Assembly: GCA_025618425.1 (NCBI GenBank)
Contig: CM046836.1
Location: 21,665,215 to 21,729,214, forward strand
From: Heliocidaris tuberculata
Lineage: Eukaryota; Echinodermata; Echinoidea; Camarodonta; Echinometridae
DNA: 64,000 bases
Reading direction: 5' to 3'
The position numbers and the translations under genes were made by a program. The notes below the pieces were generated by a model. That model was given only the letters and a program-made list of their open reading frames with translations. It was not told the origin of the DNA and searched no databases. Shown in pieces: positions 1-11,349 of this stretch (position 1 is the stretch's first letter; each line of letters begins with the position of its first letter).

Positions 1-605
1 TGTTACAGATAGAATACATGTATGTGACTTAGCTTATGAGGGTCCATATTAACCTGAGGAAAAATGGTTTAGGTCACCATTCCTTGAATAATGGACCTTT
101 TTTAATGCAGGAAGGACATTAAGCTGTCAACTACGTGTGAAATAATTCAAAGCCTGATCTAGAAGATACCTTGCCTGCTAAGAAGTTGTACTGCACAGGT
201 GCCCATTTTCACAAAAATGTTGAAAGCTAAAATTTGAAATGTCCAAATGCTAATGCATTTATTTCATCACCATTTATTCAACATGAAAAGGCGGTGACCA
301 TATAGCAATGGATAGAATGAAATATTAAGCTGTTTTCATGAAAAGAAGGGATTTCTACGATACATTCTGCAAAGGTGTCTCTCCAAGATTACTTTGTACC
401 TTGGGTCTCAACAGAGAACCCCATGGTCACGAATAAGTGACCAAATATTAATATCTAGGTGCCGCTTGTAATATCAGGGGGCCTTGATATTGGAGTGCCT
501 ACATCGAGGAACCAGCAAAGTATCGCATATATTCTGCGCACCAGTTGAGTACCCAGGTGACGGTGAAAAATGCCCGTCCCAGTATCTCTCGAGAGTGACC
601 CTTAC
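1..605. other. Host flank without recognised gene
   Basis: AT-rich sequence with no open frame of note. It ends at the donor side of the probable minus-strand exon at 606-668, so it would be intron of that gene. No repeat or promoter was recognised. Confidence 0.4.
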
Positions 606-668
606 CCAGAATCTTTGTGCCTCTGATAATAGTTTTCCATCATAGTATTTCATAGCCCTGTTTAAAAT
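606..668 (-). CDS. Probable internal coding exon of a host gene (63 nt)
   Basis: Read on the minus strand, a pyrimidine tract ending in TTTCTTTCAG is followed by 63 nt that are open in one frame only (phase 0), then by the donor GTAAGG. The peptide is 21 residues, ILNRAMKYYDGKLLSEAQRF plus W. The other two frames contain stops (TAA and TGA). Strong acceptor, strong donor and a symmetric 3n length make a real exon plausible. The protein was not recognised. The exon could belong to the same minus-strand gene as the exon at 63823-63945, but the phases do not allow direct splicing of the two, so other exons or a different gene are needed. Confidence 0.4.
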
Positions 669-1056
669 CTGAAAGAAAGAAAAGTCCCCCAAAATTATTA
701 GAAAGCCGAGAAATTATTAGGCCCTGTCTGTGGGCTCTATTATTTGTCTATCTTGGGATTACAAGCTATTAACTGGGCATTGGCATAGCCACGGGGTGGG
801 CAAAACTGATAAAATAATTCAAATGAAGAAAGAGAGAGTATCCTGCATCATAGACATACCGTACATATATTAAATCAATTACTAATTATGTCACAGTGCC
901 AGATAAGTTACATTTCTTACAGGCGAACGAGCAGTGCGCAACACTGGCATACAGTGTAATACATCTTATATACATGGGCAATCCTTAACTTTTTAATGAC
1001 AAGCTATGAGGTTACAGAAAACTTTTATCGGTTGGGGGTGATCATACAATTGTTGT
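669..1056. other. Flank between exon and TIR element
   Basis: No gene seen. The motif AGCTATGAGGTTA near 1003 recurs at 2403, on the other side of the TIR element 1057-2403, so a short flanking stretch was duplicated or the insertion history is complex. Confidence 0.4.
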
Positions 1057-2403
1057 TTAAGCTTCTACCAGCCTTAAATTATTTTGTAAACAAGTTTTCG
1101 TCTCCTGTGGACTTTCTCAAGCCAAAATAATTCATGCCTAGTTTACATTTGCTACGGTCATCGTACGATGGATTAGTCTACGATTTTCCTTGCGATTTGG
1201 GGACATCGTAGGTGGCTACGGGCTACGGGCTACGGGCTACGATTTTTATGTTTACATTATTTACGGTCATCGTGCGATTTCATGTACTGGGCATCGTAGA
1301 GGGGCCAAAGACAAAGCCGTACAGAGGCTGTACGGAGATCGTACAGAGATTGTACGGAGGTCGTAGGGAGATCGTGCGATTTCTGCGCGGTTACAGTAAC
1401 ATATTCACGGAAATCGTACAGAGATCGTGCGATTTCCGTACAGAGGCTGTGCGACGATCGCAAGGTAAAGGTATCTTTATTGAATTTTATGAGCTTCAAA
1501 GCTCCAAAAGGGACTCTTTCTATATACCGCACTTTTGCTCTTGATTTCATAAGACAAACAGAGCGATTGCAAGCATACAAAATGCCGAAGGTGAGATCAA
1601 AGAAAATCAGAAAGGACCAACAGGACCCACAGCCTGCGCCTGTTGAGGATGCAGTTGGACGGCAAGATGCTGGTAATGACGATGACGAGACGATGGAGGT
1701 GGATGACGAAGTTAGCGCCCTAAATGAGAAAATCGTTCAGTTTTTCGAAGACCTGCAATTATCGCCTCTTGTTCCCTTCTTCTAATTTGTCTCAACTGCA
1801 ATTGAAGCCACAGAGGTGGTATGAACGGCATCTTTACTTCATCGGTGGCAAAAACGGAAAGATCCAATTTTTACTGCTGAAGATGGCCAATATATACCTA
1901 TCTGGAAAAAAAATCATCACCCCAAGGCAGTCGTACAGCAATGGTAAGGAGACCCTGCGGTTATCGTGCGATGACCGCTCGATATTACAGCTATCGAGAG
2001 AGAAGCGTGCGGGAGCCCTCCAATAGCTGTGCGATGATCGTGCGGATACCTTACAATCTTACGATTTCTTTACGATGCTTTTTTGCTCCCCTGTTGAAAA
2101 AAAATCGTACGCTCTCTGCATGATCAGCGCAAAGCCTCTGCACAATGACCCTGCGCTGATCGTACGATGCCACCTACGATGTTTTTAAGGGCTACGATCC
2201 TACGATTTTGAAAAATTTGTATAACTCCGCGCTAAACAAAATCGTAGAGGCTACGGAGACCGTGAATCCGTACGAAAATCGTACGATCGTCGTATGCCAC
2301 CCCAGGGAGATCGTGCGATTAGAGGGATACGATCAGCTTACGGTCACCCTACGATGATCGTAGACCAAATGTAAATGGGGCATTAAGGCTGGTAGAAGCT
2401 TAA
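1057..2403. mobile_element. Palindrome-dense DNA transposon-like element with 21 bp perfect terminal inverted repeats
   Basis: A perfect 21 bp inverted repeat, core AAGCTTCTACCAGCCTT, lies at 1057-1077 and 2383-2403, and each arm begins and ends with TTAA. A second, imperfect inverted pair starting TTTACATTTG lies inside it (about 1142-1170 and 2345-2375). Between them the sequence is saturated with self-complementary words of the ATCGTACGAT, ATCGTGCGAT and CTACGAT type at 1150-1460 and 1930-2340. The centre holds a short acidic open frame (1582-1785). The TTAA at the ends fits a TTAA-targeting family such as piggyBac or Kolobok, but no transposase is visible, so the superfamily is unassigned. 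Confidence 0.6.
1582..1785 (+). CDS. Small acidic frame inside the TIR element, possible transposon-encoded remnant
   Basis: A 67-residue frame from the ATG at 1582. The N-terminus is basic (KVRSKKIRK), the middle is acidic (NDDDETMEVDDE), and the end, ALNEKIVQFFEDLQL, resembles the start of a MADF/Myb-like DNA-binding domain of the kind carried by some DNA transposons before it terminates. The resemblance is judged by eye and weak. It may be a decayed first exon of a transposon accessory protein or a chance frame. It has no neighbours apart from the palindrome-rich arms of its host element. Confidence 0.25.
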   Translation: MPKVRSKKIRKDQQDPQPAPVEDAVGRQDAGNDDDETMEVDDEVSALNEKIVQFFEDLQLSPLVPFF

Positions 2404-3397
2404 GCTATGAGGTTAAGTAAAACTGAACAAGATTTGTCTTTCATGATCTATCACATGGACCCATGTGCCCAGTTTAAAGAAGGCATGTCCTGCAATCTTG
2501 AATAAAAACTAGTTGTCTACTAATTTTAAAATTAAATCAAAGTTTTGAAATCTTATTTTACACAATTGTATAATTTGGGTCCTTTGTCAGAATGGGCACC
2601 TGTGTGTCTGTGCCACATATTTCGACTATTTTAAAGAAGGCTGTCTTTGCCTTATCACAATCAGAATAATTTTTCACATAGTGTATGATTCATGACCTTA
2701 TCTTAGACTGATGTTCAAGTGGGCCCTTATTTTAAAAATGGGCACGAAAAGCACCTTCCAAGAATTTGGAGGCCTGGAAATTTCAAATATGAATTCAAAA
2801 TATTTCATTAAATCTAATTTGCTCTAATATGTAGATATTTGAAAATATATACATGAAAAATACCCTGTGGCAGCCAGTCTAAAAAAACTGTGCACAGCAT
2901 GCCTACATGACCAACTTTGAGATGGCTCAATAGGCCTATACACTTTCTCTCATAACACATTTAAATGTTTCTACATGTGTGCCAAGTTTGGAGCTTCTAT
3001 CACAAAATGCACTATTAAGATTAAGGTAATATTTTATTTTAAACACATATTTTGGGCCCTTTTTCACAATGGGCACCTGTGCCACCTATTCTGTCGATTC
3101 TAAATAGAGTAATGTTCTCCTGATCACAATTAGGATCATTTCAAACATATTCTACAATTCAATAATTTTATCAAACATTTTTTTTTATATAATGGTCCTT
3201 CAAAAAAAAATTGGCACCCCAAAGCTTTTTTCCAGAATTTTGAGGGCTGGAAACTTAAAATATGACTACAACATATTATTATTTTGTAAAAATGTATCAA
3301 TTTTGGATCAAATATACAGAAAAAAGTAACCTGTGCCATTAAAAAAACACCCAGGCACAACGGGCTCAATATCCACCTTTGCTTAGAACATATTCAT
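2404..3397. repeat. Two diverged direct repeats of about 480 bp
   Basis: Sequence from about 2570 and from about 3050 both begin with TTTGGGYCCTTT, continue through AATGGGCACCTGTG and run to a GGCCTGGAAA or GGGCTGGAAA motif, showing an old tandem duplication. There is no coding potential. Confidence 0.5.
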
Positions 3398-3741
3398 CTA
3401 CCTGTGTGCCAAATTTGGTGCTTTTATCATAAAATGCAAAATTGGCCTAATATGTGCCGCTATGCTGCCCCACTACATGCAGGTAGTGAATTAACAAAAG
3501 ACTGTCACATGAACATCTTATTCCATTTGAATGCATAAACTGCAAACACAACCATCCATCCATGACTTTCTACCTGTGTGCCGAATTTGGTGCTTTTATC
3601 ATAAAATGCAAAATTGGCCTAAAATGTGCCGCTATGCTGCCCCACTACATGCAGGTAGTGAATTAACAAAAGACTGTCACCTGAACGTCACATTCCATTT
3701 GAATGCATAAACTGCAAACACAACCATCCATCCATGACTTT
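3398..3741. repeat. 172 bp tandem duplication
   Basis: Two consecutive 172 bp units (3398-3569 and 3570-3741), each starting CTACCTGTGTGCC and ending in CCATGACTTT, differ at only a few positions, so the duplication is recent. The unit overlaps sequence that in copies 2 and 3 of the Ig unit occurs once, upstream of exon 1 (near 25140 and 38190). Confidence 0.85.
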
Positions 3742-3784
3742 CTACTGTCTGTAATGTCAAGAAGAAAAATATAGAATCAGATAT

Positions 3785-3930
3785 CATTCTTGCCTACTGC
3801 ACAGCTGTTGTCTTCTCTACTCCGAAGTAAAGTTTCAAAAATCTGTGAAATTCTTTGATATGACTTCTGTCGGGAATTCTTCAAATCGCACCATTTCCAA
3901 AATATCTACACAGATTTGAGAAAGGTAAGC
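3785..3930 (+). other. Conserved non-coding exon 1 and splice donor of Ig copy 1
   Basis: The sequence is conserved with 25255-25430 and 43560-43736, ending in each case with ACACCATTTCC or a near match, AAAATATCTACA and GARAAG followed by GTAAGC, a strong donor at 3925. It lies upstream of the single coding exon in all three copies, so it is read as a 5' untranslated exon. A short upstream frame (3860-3919, 19 codons) starts at ATGACTTCTGT. Transcription start and promoter elements are not identified. Confidence 0.5.
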
Positions 3931-3964
3931 ACATATATATTCTAAAGTTAATGACATTTCCTAT

Positions 3965-4505
3965 TAGTCTGGTTCATTATGTAAGAAAATGGGCTTTCGT
4001 TCAAAATTTTTGGAGATTAGCAAAACTATACATTTTTATAATTGTTAGAACATGGGAAATTCAAAAATTGATGTTGGCATTTGCACAAATCACCGGCATA
4101 GCGGCCATTTTGGATTTTCAAAATGGCCGCTATGTCTAACTCCTGTAGAACAAATTTGAAGATATTTTTTTAACAGAGCATCATCTTACCATGTTTGTAT
4201 CATTATATTAAAGGGCATTAAATTTTCTACAACATGATAACACATTTAATGGGTTTGGTGATGATTTGCAATACAATTCTTGGTCAAGAATGTGATTGTT
4301 TACATAATTTTTTCAGAAATATGAATTTCTTCAAAATACGTATTTCTTATTAGTTCAAAAGTTATTTTCACTAGTTAGTTCAAACTTTTTAGAAAACTGC
4401 CCATATGTACGGTTAATATCATATAAAAATTACAAGTTCATTGCTTATCAAACAAAAAATTTATAGCGCTCTAAAGTTGACACTTTGATATTAGCTAAAG
4501 TAGAG
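3965..4505 (+). repeat. Left long terminal inverted repeat
   Basis: Pairs with 7822-8351. It contains the hairpin core GCGGCCATTTTGGATTTTC followed by its complement near 4105-4135. Divergence between the arms is moderate with small indels, so the element is not new. Confidence 0.75.
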
Positions 4506-6250
4506 AATCGATAACAAAATTGGTTACTAAGTGCTGCCTTCTCCCTAACAATGGTAACAATGGGAGACGTGAAATGAACATTTTAATAGGAAATGTGATG
4601 TCAGATGATTCAGTACGATCATATTTTAGTGATATACAATTGTTTATTAGTTCCCGTTGCTATGATACAAATGTGCCTAATAACCGATGATGTGTGTTCA
4701 GAAACCAATTAAGGCTAACTGTCCAATAATATATATGAGGAAACCTGGTTTCAAGTGATAATCATGATTCACACTTCAACACACGTATATACTAGATGAT
4801 AGGGTACAGAACTTGCACCCCCTACATGTCCATGCCTTCCCCTCCCCCTTTCTGCTTTTAAAACGAGACAAATTGGTACAAAGTAATATTCATAAAGTAC
4901 TTTGTATAATGGTAAGAAAATCAGTGAGCCTTGACAAATCATTTAAAATCTCATGGTTACTGGAAAAATATCTGCCAATGCCTTACCCTTCTTCCTGCCC
5001 CCTTCCCCTTTAAAGTTAAACTTAAAACAATACCTACAAGTATTTTTGGTACAAGGAAGCAATTCAGGCCATCAGTGAAATAATATGGGACCTGTATTCA
5101 CGTGATAGACAAGATTTACACTTGGTGGTGGGGTTCAAAACTTGAGCCCGAACCCCCCCCCCCCCCCCCCAAGTTGTACAGAGAGGTCCCCTGAACATTG
5201 ATACCAAACAGTCTTTAACATCAATCCAAGTGTGGTTGACCCCCCAAATTGTGTCCCCTGTAACATTTCCAAGCACTTTCAAGATTAAAACGAGCATAGT
5301 CTTACGAGATGGGGAGGGGTGGGGGCTAGGGGCTGAAAGTAAAGTTTACATTCGGGCAAGAGGCGTCAGCCCCCTGTGAAATGTAGGAAGTGAGCATTTT
5401 AAAGGTTGTGAGCCGTCTGTGCTGTAATGGCCTGATCCTACATGTATTGTTATAGATTAGCCTAATTGGAGTACCCTAAAACGTCTTTTGGGCCAAGTAA
5501 AGTATGTAATAATTTGTTGTACTGTAAAATACATTTATTTAGTTTGCACATGCTGGTCGACATATTAGAACAGGAAGTCTGTCTCTAGTTTGATACAGTA
5601 TAATTGATTAGTAGGTTGCAATAAGAAGCTAAAGCTAAAGAACTGCACTTTGTATTTAATTCAGGGGGTAGTTATCCGGGGGAGGGGGGGGGGGGGTAGT
5701 TGACCATTGATGATAGTCGATGGGAAAGTTTGTAGACTGAAAAACAAAAGTCATCAAAAGTAATTTTATTTCATGTGCATTCTATTGTTTTTCAACCATA
5801 TTTCTTGCTTTTTAGGTCTGTTATTAGAGGGCCTTTTTTCTAAATCAACATTCAGATAGAGAAAGGATAATAAAAAAGAAGAAATTACAAATGATCTACA
5901 AAGAAATAAAATCATATTGCTGTTCTTCATTCAAATTGTACAAACATATAAATTCTTGCCTGAAGAGAAGAAAATTAGAAACCAAAATATAACATGACTG
6001 TATAATTTTTTTCTAAACTTGGTGTCAAAATATGCGCAAGACTTCAAGGAAAAAAGGCAGAACGTGGCACTGTTTCAGTTTAGATACGCAATGAAATTTG
6101 TCTGAGGGCCCCTAGCCGCCCCCAAGGCTTAAAGTGAAGGAAGACTCAGAATTATATGTTTGTGATAGCACCAAAGATTTCCCTTATCAAGGAAACATAA
6201 GCTCATCATAATATTTCATGTAGTTTTTACGTTGACCATACTTGGAGAAA
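4506..6250. other. Internal sequence of the long-TIR element
   Basis: No gene seen. It holds a C-run near 5151-5170 and a G-run near 5685-5696, otherwise AT-rich unique sequence. Confidence 0.5.
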
Positions 6251-6254
6251 GGAC

Positions 6255-7241
6255 ATAATATGCATTTTATGTCAGTCATTTTGAAAATCCAAGATGGAAG
6301 CCACATGAAGCGTTGAGATGGGAAGTCTAATGACGTCATTTATGTTTTTCCTGACCCTGGAAACATAGTATTAGAATATTCCAATAAGTTTCTAGGTTGC
6401 CTTGAAGCAGAGATAGGGCAATATGTATATTTCATGGCGGCAAATTTGAAAATCCAAAATGGCCGCCATATGCGACGAATTGTTGGGAGTATAGAAGTCT
6501 GGTAATGTCACAGATTGTTTTCTCGACCCAAGAAACGTAGGATTAGCATATTTCATTCAGTTTCTACGTTGAAAAGAAGCCGATGTAGGGGAAAAAAGAG
6601 TATTTGTGGCGGCCACTTTGAAAATTAAAAATGGCCACCATGTCCAATGAAGCGTTGTAATGGTTTTCCTGACCCAGGAAACAAAGTACTAGCATACTAA
6701 GTTGCTAGGTTGACTGGAATATATATATATATATATATATGTATATATTTTTTTGGCGAAATATTCGACGGAAGGGGGAAGCCGACAAAAGTCAAATTTT
6801 TCGATTCGCCTTAACGTTTTCGGCACTGTTTTTTCCCCATTTCCATTGGGGTAGGAGGCATTCTATCGATATAAACATAGAGGGCGCCAAATTACTTATA
6901 TTACTACAATATTTTGTTCGGTAGGGAGATTTCATTTTCTTATAATATAACGTGGAAAATCTATATATGTATAACTCTTGGGGATCTAACGTCCTGAGTC
7001 TGGACTTAAGGCAATGTCTGTTTTTCTTGATTATATCAAGTTTGGGGATTTACTAAAAATACCTTATCGCACACAAAAAGTAGTTATTATACAATTCTTT
7101 TTGCCATAAATGCACATTGAATCAAATTAATTCTAAATATATACTAATTTTTTGAATCCATTAATTCTCTGTAACGTCATTTTGTGCTGATATACGTATA
7201 TACCATTAAAAAATAATAAAATTCGCCTTTTAGTAGAATCT

Positions 7242-7307
<66 letters not shown>

Positions 7308-7690
7308 AGGCCATTTTTAAAATACAAAATGGCCGCCGTGTGCGATGACGCATTAAGATTACAAGTCTAATTATGTCACGAATTGTTTTATCGACCAAGA
7401 AAACGGAGGATTAGTATATTTCTGCTAAGTTCCTAGGTTGACTAGAAGCAGAGATAAGGCAACATATATATGACAGTATGCTCTTTTGAAAATCCAAATT
7501 GGCCTCCATATGCGAGGAAGCGTTAGAAGATGTCTAGCGATGTCACCATTTGTTTTCTGCACCCAGAAATAGTAGGGTTGGCACATTTCATAACGTTTAT
7601 ACCATTAAAAGAAGCCGAGATAAGGCAAATTATGTATTTTATGGCGGCCATTTTGAAAATCCGAAATGGCCACCATGCCGGTGTTTGTGC
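6255..7690. repeat. Tandem array of about 170 bp monomers with GGCGGCC hairpins, interrupted
   Basis: Diverged monomers recur with the motif TTTGAAAATCC then AAATGGCCGCC at about 6281, 6445, 6617, 7315, 7484 and 7651. Most also carry GAAGCGTT, a GACCCAGGAAAC-like motif and GATTAGCATATT. The array is split at about 6720-7310 by a segment bounded on both sides by (TA)n microsatellite. The last monomer leads into a second copy of the element's terminal sequence (7651-7800), so the right end looks like a duplicated terminus. Confidence 0.7.
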
Positions 7691-7821
7691 AAATGCCAAC
7701 ATCAATTTCTGGATTATCCATGTTCTAACAATTCCGAAAATGTATAGTTTTGCTAATCTCCAAAAATTTTGAATAAAGATACATAGTGAACCTGACCTGA
7801 AGGCATCCCTTGGCATTATTT

Positions 7822-8351
7822 CTTTGTTTTAGCAAATATCAAAGAGTTAACTTTAGAGTACTTTAACTTTTTTGTTAGATAAGCAATGAACTTGTAATTT
7901 TTATATGATATTGACCCTATATATGGATGCTTTTCTGTAAAGTTGAAAGTCATTAGTGAGATGAATTTTTGAAATATGGAGAAATATGTGTTCTGAAGCA
8001 ATTCATATTTTTGAAAAAAAATGATAAAAATCACATTTCGGCCAAAAATTGCTATACAAATCATCACCAAACCCAGCGAATGTGGTATCATTTTGTAGAG
8101 AATTTAATGCCCTTTAATATGCTACCATAAAAATGATAGAATGAGGTTCTGTTACAAAAATGTCTTCAAAAGTATTAAATACTAGTTACATATGGCGGCC
8201 ATTTTGAAAATCCAAAATGGCTGCTCGGTCAGGGTTTTTGTGCAAATGCCAACATCAAATTTTGGATTCCTCATGTTCTACCGATTCCAAACATGTATAG
8301 CTTTGCTAATCTCCAAAAATTTTAAACAAAAATACATAGTGGACCTGACTA
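7822..8351 (-). repeat. Right long terminal inverted repeat
   Basis: Reverse complement of 3965-4505. A partial second copy of its outer 150 bp lies immediately inside, at 7651-7800. Confidence 0.75.
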
Positions 8352-10199
8352 TATGTGCTACATGCATGAAATTATGAGGTTTCAACAGATAATATGAGGT
8401 ACTTATACCATTCTGAAGCCGATGAAGGGAATATAAAAAACATGTTGTGCCAATAAGTTGGGTAGAATATATCAAGTGCTGTATTTCACATTGTCTTTTT
8501 TTTTTTTTTTTAATTCTTTTTTATGAGTATATTTGTTAATAATCTGCTGTTTGATTTCTGGCTGTTTTCCTTCAAATATTTTGCATCTGAGAAATGTAAT
8601 TACTCAAATGAACAGAAGTTTGGATTTGCATCCTAGAAGCCTGTCAGTATTTTAAACAAATATTCTAATTCCAAACTGATTTCCTTTTCAGTTTTAGGGC
8701 AGAAAGAGCTACATGTATACAAATCAGCAGGGGTATACAAATGACCTACAATGTACATTAAATTGGTTACGTCTGGTTTTTCTTCAAGTTAATCCATTTT
8801 GTATGGGTGGTATTAAACTTTTGCAAATGACTGTAATACTTAGAAAACAACTTCTTCTCCTATACCTAAGTAACTGGAAGGGAATAGGGTCGTTCTGTGT
8901 AAAATGCACATACATGTAATATGATGAAGAAAGGTAAAATTCAAGGTTAAAGCAAAGATCAAGAGGTCATTGGACTTTATGTTGTTCGGACATGGTAAAT
9001 GATAGCAGATTTTAACAGCTTTCTAAATTGACCCATTAGTTATAGAGAGATTATGGTCATTACAAAATTGGAACAAGTATCTATTTTTGGCCAACATGCC
9101 TGTGGAATGCGTGCCATACATGTAGCGCAAAAAAACATTCGGCCAATGGGCTAAAACTTAAATTTCAAATGTTACTCTAAAGATGACTGTAAAGCATATA
9201 TTAGGCAGAGATTTCACTGTGTGTTTACAAGAGCTAGAAAATGCAAATTTCATAGGGTCTGATAAAGGGTCACTGATTCAAAATACTTAATTAAAAACTA
9301 CAAAGTGCAAAGCCCCCTGGAGTCCCCCCCCCCCCCCCACTTGCTCAGCCCCCAAACATGAAAGAGGTTCCATGGTCACTATACTTCGTAACAACATCAT
9401 ATATAAAGATAAAATACGATTTATTGACTCTATCGACCCCCTTTCGGGGTATGAGAGTACAGTACAAAGAAAGAAAAATATTAACTATTATCATACACAC
9501 ATCATAAGTGTGCATATAGTAGATGAAACATTGTATAAAAACATTTTTACAAGACTAGCATATATAGAATGACAACAGTACTGTAGGTGAGAAGAATGGA
9601 AAGACGTTTGAGGAAATGAAATGACGTGCCTGTATATAGCATGTGATGCATTTTTTTTTTTGTAACAGATTCAAAAAACAAGGACCTACTCATCCAACAA
9701 GGGACATGCCATCTTGATCTTCTAATGTACAAGCAATGGCCATTTCTATTTCTCATGGAAAATTACAATCAGCAAGTAATTGATTTTTATGATATTGGAA
9801 TCAAAACTGGATCTTTACTTACAAAGCTGCTTCCAAGCTGATATGTGTGGATCTTTGCAGATTTTCATCCTTGCTGCAGAACTGCTGACTATACTATGCA
9901 CGCTGTCATCTCCATCAGGAATTTAATTGCATAAAAAGGAATGAAACAGCATTTACTACAGGATTAGTCAAGATATTTCTGCAGTTTGTTGACTTGTAAA
10001 AATACACAAATCAGACAATTTTTTATTCTTGGATGAGTCAATACTGTGGACCTCTGTGTTTGAACTACCATGCAACTTTAATTCACATTGCTCAAAAATA
10101 TGTCATTTCCTTCCATGTACATGTACATGTTGCTTAATTTCTAGGAACTAATGCTTTTCAAATGGAAACATACGCGCATGTCCATTTTGCTACATGTAG
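8352..10199. other. Intron of Ig copy 1
   Basis: Sequence 8360-8700 is homologous to 25470-25830 and 43770-44140 in the other copies. The central part (about 8950-10080) has no obvious counterpart and holds a C-run near 9327-9341. A candidate acceptor TACATGTAG ends near 10199 by comparison with copies 2 and 3. Confidence 0.5.
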
Positions 10200-10270
10200 T
10201 GATATAGTATCTTTGAAGAATAATTAGTGGAAATTCTGTATCTTATTTATTCATTTACCAACACGTCAAC

Positions 10271-11185
10271 ATGTCGAAGTTTCCTCTGATAAAAGCTACC
10301 GGTACATGCAGGATTGAATTTTTTCATTTTCTTTTTATCATACTTTTGAATCTAGCTCAATACAAATGTACAAAGTTATTAATGGAAGGGCAAGAAGCAA
10401 GCTTGAATTTTCCATACCCATGTGACAGTACAGAAGTCACAGTGCAGGATGGATATAGAGCTCCCTTTTATCAATTAACAAATCAATCATTTCTCTCACT
10501 TCCTGGAGATAAGAAAAACAGATTTAAAGTCCAGAATGTCAATAACAGTAGCAAATGTTCTCTTGACCTTCGAATAAACAATCTAAAGAGGACTGATGAA
10601 GCGACATACATTTCTTCTGTATACAAGGATGGGAAATTACTGGCTGATGAAACGTGCTGGATTTGGCTAGAGGTTGACTATCCTCCTGGTAAGGCATCAT
10701 GTGTAGAGGGTGAAGATAAGGGTGGAGACTGGATAGCTTTACAATGTACAGCTTCAGTTGGAAGTCTACCAGGAAAAATTGAATGCTATCAGAATGGTAC
10801 ATGGATGCCTACACTAACCCATCCCATCGAAAATCACAACACACTGATACAAACCATTTTAGTAAAAAAAGCTAAGCCAGCATTTTGTTGTTCTTCTGCT
10901 TTAAATCAATATAAAGGAATATGTGAATGCAATGATACTGCATTGTACCATGCTGATGACATTACAGATCCATGCCAAACTGCTTCAACAGTCTCTCATA
11001 CAGCCTCTAGCAAAACCCATCCTGCACATATCCAATCTTCTAATCATTCATCAACCATAGCATCCCTGACTACAAGAAATGGGAGAGGAATCAATTCAGG
11101 AGCTAAAATCTATCCAATACTTGTAACTATAATTATGGTTGCAGTACTAATAGCGTTGGAGCAATTGTCCTCAGAAAACTTATAA
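10271..11185 (+). CDS. Two-Ig-domain type I membrane protein, copy 1 (intact)
   Basis: The 304-residue frame is open from the ATG at 10271, which aligns with the first ATG of copies 2 and 3. A hydrophobic signal segment lies at about residues 17-31. The first, V-like Ig domain (about 38-136) begins EGQEASLNFPYPC and has the DEATY motif typical of strand F. The second domain (about 138-228) contains C144, C159, C172 and a CC pair followed by a CxC. A Ser/Thr-rich stalk and one membrane segment (about 275-297) follow, with a tail of only a few residues. Several N-x-S/T sites suggest a glycosylated extracellular part. The usual strand-F cysteine is absent (TYIS), while a strand-E cysteine (KCSLDL) is present. 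It probably acts as a cell-surface recognition or adhesion molecule, but ligand and pathway are unknown. A LINE inserted about 27 bp after the stop could alter its 3' UTR. Confidence 0.8.
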   Translation: MSKFPLIKATGTCRIEFFHFLFIILLNLAQYKCTKLLMEGQEASLNFPYPCDSTEVTVQDGYRAPFYQLTNQSFLSLPGDKKNRFKVQNVNNSSKCSLDLRINNLKRTDEATYISSVYKDGKLLADETCWIWLEVDYPPGKASCVEGEDKGGDWIALQCTASVGSLPGKIECYQNGTWMPTLTHPIENHNTLIQTILVKKAKPAFCCSSALNQYKGICECNDTALYHADDITDPCQTASTVSHTASSKTHPAHIQSSNHSSTIASLTTRNGRGINSGAKIYPILVTIIMVAVLIALEQLSSENL

Positions 11186-11349
11186 AGCAAATATAAACAC
11201 AGTGGGTTGACAAGCTCATGATTGAGAGGGAGCCCTTGATGGATTTGTAAATAGCCAGCAAAGGAGAGCAGGGACAATATAAAAACTCAGTTTTTGTGCC
11301 TAAATTAATTTTTTCAACAATTTGAGAACTGGAATCTACTTGCTAAACT

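Larger units (their letters stand above)
3965..8351. mobile_element. 4.4 kb element with about 540 bp terminal inverted repeats, inserted in the intron of Ig copy 1
   Basis: The left arm (about 3965-4505) is the reverse complement of the right arm (about 7822-8351). Shared blocks include AAATTTTTGGAGATTAGC near the outer end, a GGCGGCCATTTTGAAAATCC palindrome, and AAAATTACAAGTTCATTGCT near the inner end. The outer tips read TAGTC-GGT on both sides, with TAT possibly duplicated outside. Copies 2 and 3 of the Ig intron lack this segment: their sequence passes from GTTAATGAC-like to ACATGCATGAAAT without it. No transposase frame is visible, so it is non-autonomous or a foldback element. Confidence 0.75.

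Noticed and set aside
7133..7327. Minus-strand frame rich in Tyr and Ile
   Set aside because: It is a translation of a (TA)n microsatellite.
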